9,040 bases of DNA from Psychromonas sp. (lineage in GTDB: Bacteria > Pseudomonadota > Gammaproteobacteria > Enterobacterales > Psychromonadaceae). The stretch covers positions 1 through 9,040 of the forward strand of contig JAGLDN010000222.1 of NCBI GenBank assembly GCA_023145575.1, read 5' to 3'. Shown in pieces: positions 6,343 through 9,040 of this stretch (positions within the stretch are counted from its first letter, which is position 1; the number at the start of each line of letters is the position of its first letter). The position numbers and the translations under genes are program-made. The notes under the pieces were generated by a model. That model searched no databases and had not been told where the DNA came from. It worked only from the letters and a program-made list of their open reading frames with translations.

Positions 6343-8415
6343 ATGAAACTGGAAAAAATGCCTATCACCATACTTAATGGTGTTGGCATCAAAGTTGCCG
6401 AATGGCTGTCTAAAATTAATGTACATAGTGTTGCTGATTTACTTTTTCATTTACCGCATCACTACCAAGATCGTGCACGGCTTTATGCTATTGCAGATGT
6501 TAAAGAAGGAATGCGAGTTAGCGTTCAAGGCAAGGTTGTGAGCTGTCATGTGCAATTTATTAATCGTCGTATTTTGAGATGTAAAATAAGTGATGGTAGC
6601 GGCAATGTGACGCTTAATTTCTTTCATTTTAATGCATCTCAACAAGAGGCTTTTAAACAAGGTATATTGGTAAATTGTTTTGGTGAATTTCGTCGTAGTT
6701 ACCAAGGTTTAGAAGTAACTCACCCCGATTATTCTATTCTACAAGAAAATAAGACAATCCCAATTGAAGAGAGATTAACCCCGATTTATCCTGCAACCGA
6801 AGGGTTAAAACAGTCTAGATTGTTAAATTTAACTGAACAGGCGCTTGAGCATTTACAACAAAATAAAATAGAGGAATTACTGCCAGGTCACATACTTGAC
6901 CTCCAATTTAGCTTGTATGATGCACTGCTTTATTTGCATCGCCCACCAGCCGATGCTTGTATTGAACAATTAGCAAACAAGAAACACCCTGCCCAACAAC
7001 GATTAATCATTGAAGAGTTGGTTGCCCAGCAAATCAGTATGATGGAATTGAAATTAGCCCAACAAGCTAATAAGAGTTTTGTAATGCAACCTAATGGAAA
7101 ATTAACAGAAAAATTACTGTCAGGGCTTCATTTCACTTTAACTAATGCACAAAAGCGAGTATCAGAAGAAGTCCTTTGTGATCTTAAAAAATCAAGACCA
7201 ATGATGAGATTAATTCAAGGCGATGTCGGATCTGGTAAAACATTGATTGCCGCACTTGCTGCATTAGCTGTCATTGAATCTGGTTTTCAAGTTGCATTAA
7301 TGGTGCCGACAGAATTACTCGCAGAGCAACACGGTATTAATTTTGGTAAATGGTTTGAGCCGTTAAACATTCAAACGGGCATACTGACAGGCAAATTGAA
7401 AGTAAAAGAAAAACGTTCTCAAATTGAAAATATACAATCTGGTTTAACAAAAATGCTCGTGGGAACACATGCGTTAATTTCACAGAATGTTACTTTTAAA
7501 AATCTAGCGCTGATCATTGTTGATGAGCAACATCGCTTTGGGGTAGAGCAACGCTTATCTTTACTAGAGAAGGGCAAGCAGCAAGATATGTATCCGCACC
7601 AATTAATCATAACCGCAACACCTATCCCAAGGACACTTTCAATGACAGCCTATGCAGATTTAAATGTTTCTGTGATTGATGAACTCCCCCCTGGTCGAAC
7701 AAAGATTAAGACGATCGCATTGCCTGATCTGCGCAGGGTTAATATTATTGAGCGAGTCCATCAGGCGTGTAAAAATGACAGACGGCAGGCGTATTGGGTA
7801 TGCACATTAATTGATGATTCACAAACGTTATCGTGTCAAGCGGCAGAAGATATCGCGAATACCTTGAAATTAAGCTTGCCTGATCTACGCATTGGCTTAG
7901 TGCATGGTAGAATGAAAGCATCAGAAAAACAAAATGTTATGGATGCTTTTAAAGCACAAGACCTTGACTTGTTAGTAGCAACTACCGTTATAGAGGTCGG
8001 GGTAGATGTGCCCAACGCCAGCCTAATGATAATTGAAAACCCAGAACGTTTGGGACTAGCTCAGTTACATCAGCTCCGTGGTCGTGTTGGACGCGGTAAT
8101 GTTGCCAGTCATTGTGTGTTACTATATAAAGCGCCTTTGTCTCAATCAAGTAAGCACCGTATAAATATTTTACGAAAGAGCTGTGATGGCTTTTATCTCG
8201 CAGAGCAAGATTTACTTATTCGCGGATCTGGTGAGGTGCTTGGTACAAAACAAACGGGTATTGCAGCATTTAAAATAGCAGATTTATTACGAGATCAAGA
8301 CCTTATTCCACAAGCACAGCGGATAGCAAATGACATTATGCGTCATCATGTAGCATTGATTCCCAAACTCAACAAACGCTGGATAGGCAAAAAAAGTCAA
8401 TATGGGCATGCTTAG
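6343..8415 (+). CDS. recG: ATP-dependent DNA helicase RecG
   Basis: RecG is a cytoplasmic superfamily 2 double-strand DNA translocase that reverses stalled replication forks and processes D-loops, R-loops and Holliday junctions. The 690 residues match the usual length (E. coli 693). The N-terminal wedge domain has the OB-fold stretch around 63-100 (VSVQGKVVSCHVQF, then CKISDGSGNVTLNFFHF). The motor has Walker A GDVGSGKT (293-300), the family-specific DEQH box (394-397, in DEQHRFG), TATPIPRT (424-431) and motif VI QLRGRVGRG (577-585). The C-terminal TRG-like region is RGSGEVLGTKQTG (627-639), where E. coli has proline at the third position and this protein has serine. The reading frame is intact. 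It stands alone rather than next to spoT or other common partners, with no terminator evident after the stop. Confidence 0.98.
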   Translation: MKLEKMPITILNGVGIKVAEWLSKINVHSVADLLFHLPHHYQDRARLYAIADVKEGMRVSVQGKVVSCHVQFINRRILRCKISDGSGNVTLNFFHFNASQQEAFKQGILVNCFGEFRRSYQGLEVTHPDYSILQENKTIPIEERLTPIYPATEGLKQSRLLNLTEQALEHLQQNKIEELLPGHILDLQFSLYDALLYLHRPPADACIEQLANKKHPAQQRLIIEELVAQQISMMELKLAQQANKSFVMQPNGKLTEKLLSGLHFTLTNAQKRVSEEVLCDLKKSRPMMRLIQGDVGSGKTLIAALAALAVIESGFQVALMVPTELLAEQHGINFGKWFEPLNIQTGILTGKLKVKEKRSQIENIQSGLTKMLVGTHALISQNVTFKNLALIIVDEQHRFGVEQRLSLLEKGKQQDMYPHQLIITATPIPRTLSMTAYADLNVSVIDELPPGRTKIKTIALPDLRRVNIIERVHQACKNDRRQAYWVCTLIDDSQTLSCQAAEDIANTLKLSLPDLRIGLVHGRMKASEKQNVMDAFKAQDLDLLVATTVIEVGVDVPNASLMIIENPERLGLAQLHQLRGRVGRGNVASHCVLLYKAPLSQSSKHRINILRKSCDGFYLAEQDLLIRGSGEVLGTKQTGIAAFKIADLLRDQDLIPQAQRIANDIMRHHVALIPKLNKRWIGKKSQYGHA

Positions 8416-8418
8416 GAT

Positions 8419-8449
8419 CTCAACAATGTTTTCGAGGTAACATGGGTAT
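8419..8449 (-). repeat. Dispersed repeat arm, minus orientation
   Basis: It begins four bases after the recG stop. Read on the plus strand it ends TTTTCGAGGTAACATGGGTAT. The stretch TTTCGAGGTAACATGG agrees at 14 of 16 positions with TTTCGAAGTATCATGG in the copy upstream of polA (997-1012), and it ends with the ATGGGTAT word. Its left partner is not recognisable. Confidence 0.4.
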
Positions 8450-8630
8450 GCATTTTTTGGTACTTGGCGTATACATTGATTTTTACAACCTCCGTCGATT
8501 CCATGAAACACTCAATTACAAAAAAACTATGAACGTTTACAAGGAACGTATAAAAATTTGTAATAAACGAGAATAAGCAGCTTAACTTGGCGTAGAAATA
8601 TTGAATTATTGTCTTTACTTTTTGGCGTAT

Positions 8631-8660
8631 TATCCCCATGTGACGTAAAGGTGCAGTGTC
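8631..8660 (+). repeat. Dispersed repeat arm, plus orientation
   Basis: It begins TATCCCCATGTGACGTAAAG. It agrees with the arm at 8901 at 22 of the first 25 positions. Its first 11 bases recur exactly at 8795-8805. Confidence 0.5.
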
Positions 8661-8794
8661 CACCATTAGCTCGGATGCCAGATCAAGGCGCGACCTCAGT
8701 GAGTGAACACTTACTTGTCGATTGTTATAACGTGGCGCTGACTTTCGAGCAGACACCCCGCTGGGCAAGAAAATTGCACCAATCAACAAAGTTA

Positions 8795-8805
8795 TATCCC
8801 CATGT
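8795..8805 (+). repeat. Second exact copy of TATCCCCATGT
   Basis: This is an 11-base direct repeat of 8631-8641, 164 bases further on. The similarity to the repeat family fades after these bases. Together the two words bracket the GC-richer patch. Confidence 0.4.
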
Positions 8806-8900
8806 TGTAACAATCAAAAAATGAATAGCAATGCCCTCTCGTTGATCCTTGTATTGACATTCTTGCAAGTGCCTAATGAACAGTTTTTAGCAAGCGTGCA

Positions 8901-8932
8901 TATACCCATGTGACGCAAAAGTGCAAATTCAG
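8901..8932 (+). repeat. Dispersed repeat arm, plus orientation, near the family consensus
   Basis: It begins TATACCCATGTGACGCAAAA and ends GTGCAAATTCAG. It lines up with the left arm of the palindromic unit at 784-815 (shared ATACCCAT, GAC, AAAAGTG, AAA and TCAG). The next 25 or so bases still show matches to the inner part of that unit (AATT, GTA, CT and GGC in order), so this may be the left half of a third, decayed palindromic unit. Confidence 0.5.
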
Positions 8933-8976
8933 AAAGAGAATTAGTACAAAGTTGCTAGGCATAAAATTGCCATCTC

Positions 8977-8999
8977 GATGATTATCTGCGTTAATCATC
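8977..8999. repeat. Hairpin with a perfect 8-bp stem
   Basis: GATGATTA (8977-8984) pairs with TAATCATC (8992-8999) across a seven-base loop. No T run follows on the plus strand, and only CCTTTG precedes it on that side of the minus strand, so a terminator is doubtful. It could be a protein-binding site belonging to a gene beyond the window. Confidence 0.35.
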
Positions 9000-9040
9000 A
9001 AAGGTCGAATTAAAATAAAGTATTAGGCGACAATTAACTT

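Larger units (their letters stand above)
8416..9040. other. Right-hand intergenic region
   Basis: These 625 bases hold no gene I can support. Frames on both strands (plus 8609-8824, minus 8412-8813) run through repeat copies and resemble no known protein. The region contains repeat arms at 8419-8449 (minus orientation), 8631-8660 and 8901-8932 (plus orientation), a GC-richer patch at 8641-8794, and a short hairpin at 8977-8999. Confidence 0.6.

Noticed and set aside
8412..8813. 133-codon frame on the minus strand, with a 71-codon plus-strand frame (8609-8824) partly opposite it
   Set aside because: Both run through repeat arms and the GC-richer patch, and both translations look random; the minus frame also overlaps the recG stop.
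1..9040. A defence, toxin-antitoxin, CRISPR or secondary-metabolite system
   Set aside because: No spaced repeats, no paired small genes and no nuclease, methylase or synthase domains are visible; the intact recognisable genes are ordinary housekeeping ones.

Overview
The window looks like a piece of chromosome from an AT-rich gammaproteobacterium. PolA and RecG read as close relatives of the enterobacterial proteins along their whole length, for example the PolA start MVTIPKNPFVLVDGSSYLYRA and the RecG block around GDVGSGKT and DEQHRFG. Low GC, only about 69% protein-coding sequence, a rotting transposase and repeat-littered gaps would suit a host-associated lineage such as the Legionellales. 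That placement is inference; no rRNA or other marker is present to settle it.

Layout, left to right: a purine-type phosphoribosyltransferase (193-750, +); a 291-bp gap with two related palindromic repeat units (784-887 and about 913-1018) running up to the polA start; polA (1042-3816, +); a 1025-bp gap with several dyads and a roughly 284-bp segment bounded by imperfect inverted repeats (4512-4795); an unrecognised 281-residue protein (4842-5687, +); a 655-bp gap holding a broken DDE transposase fragment on the minus strand (about 5861-6279); recG (6343-8415, +); and a 625-bp right-hand gap with more copies of the dispersed repeat and a GC-richer patch.

The four intact genes share a strand but have long gaps between them, so they are probably separate transcription units. 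polA and recG both serve DNA replication and repair (Okazaki fragment maturation and gap filling; fork and recombination-intermediate remodelling), while the phosphoribosyltransferase serves purine salvage. No operon logic ties them together.

The points most worth following are: a charge-reversing substitution at one catalytic carboxylate of the PolA proofreading site; a family of about 30-bp repeats with core ATACCCATG-TGACG-AAA-GTGCA, in places arranged as full palindromes; the transposase fossil next to recG; and the orphan 281-residue protein. I found no CRISPR array, tRNA, rRNA or multi-gene accessory system, and I do not claim a new system here.
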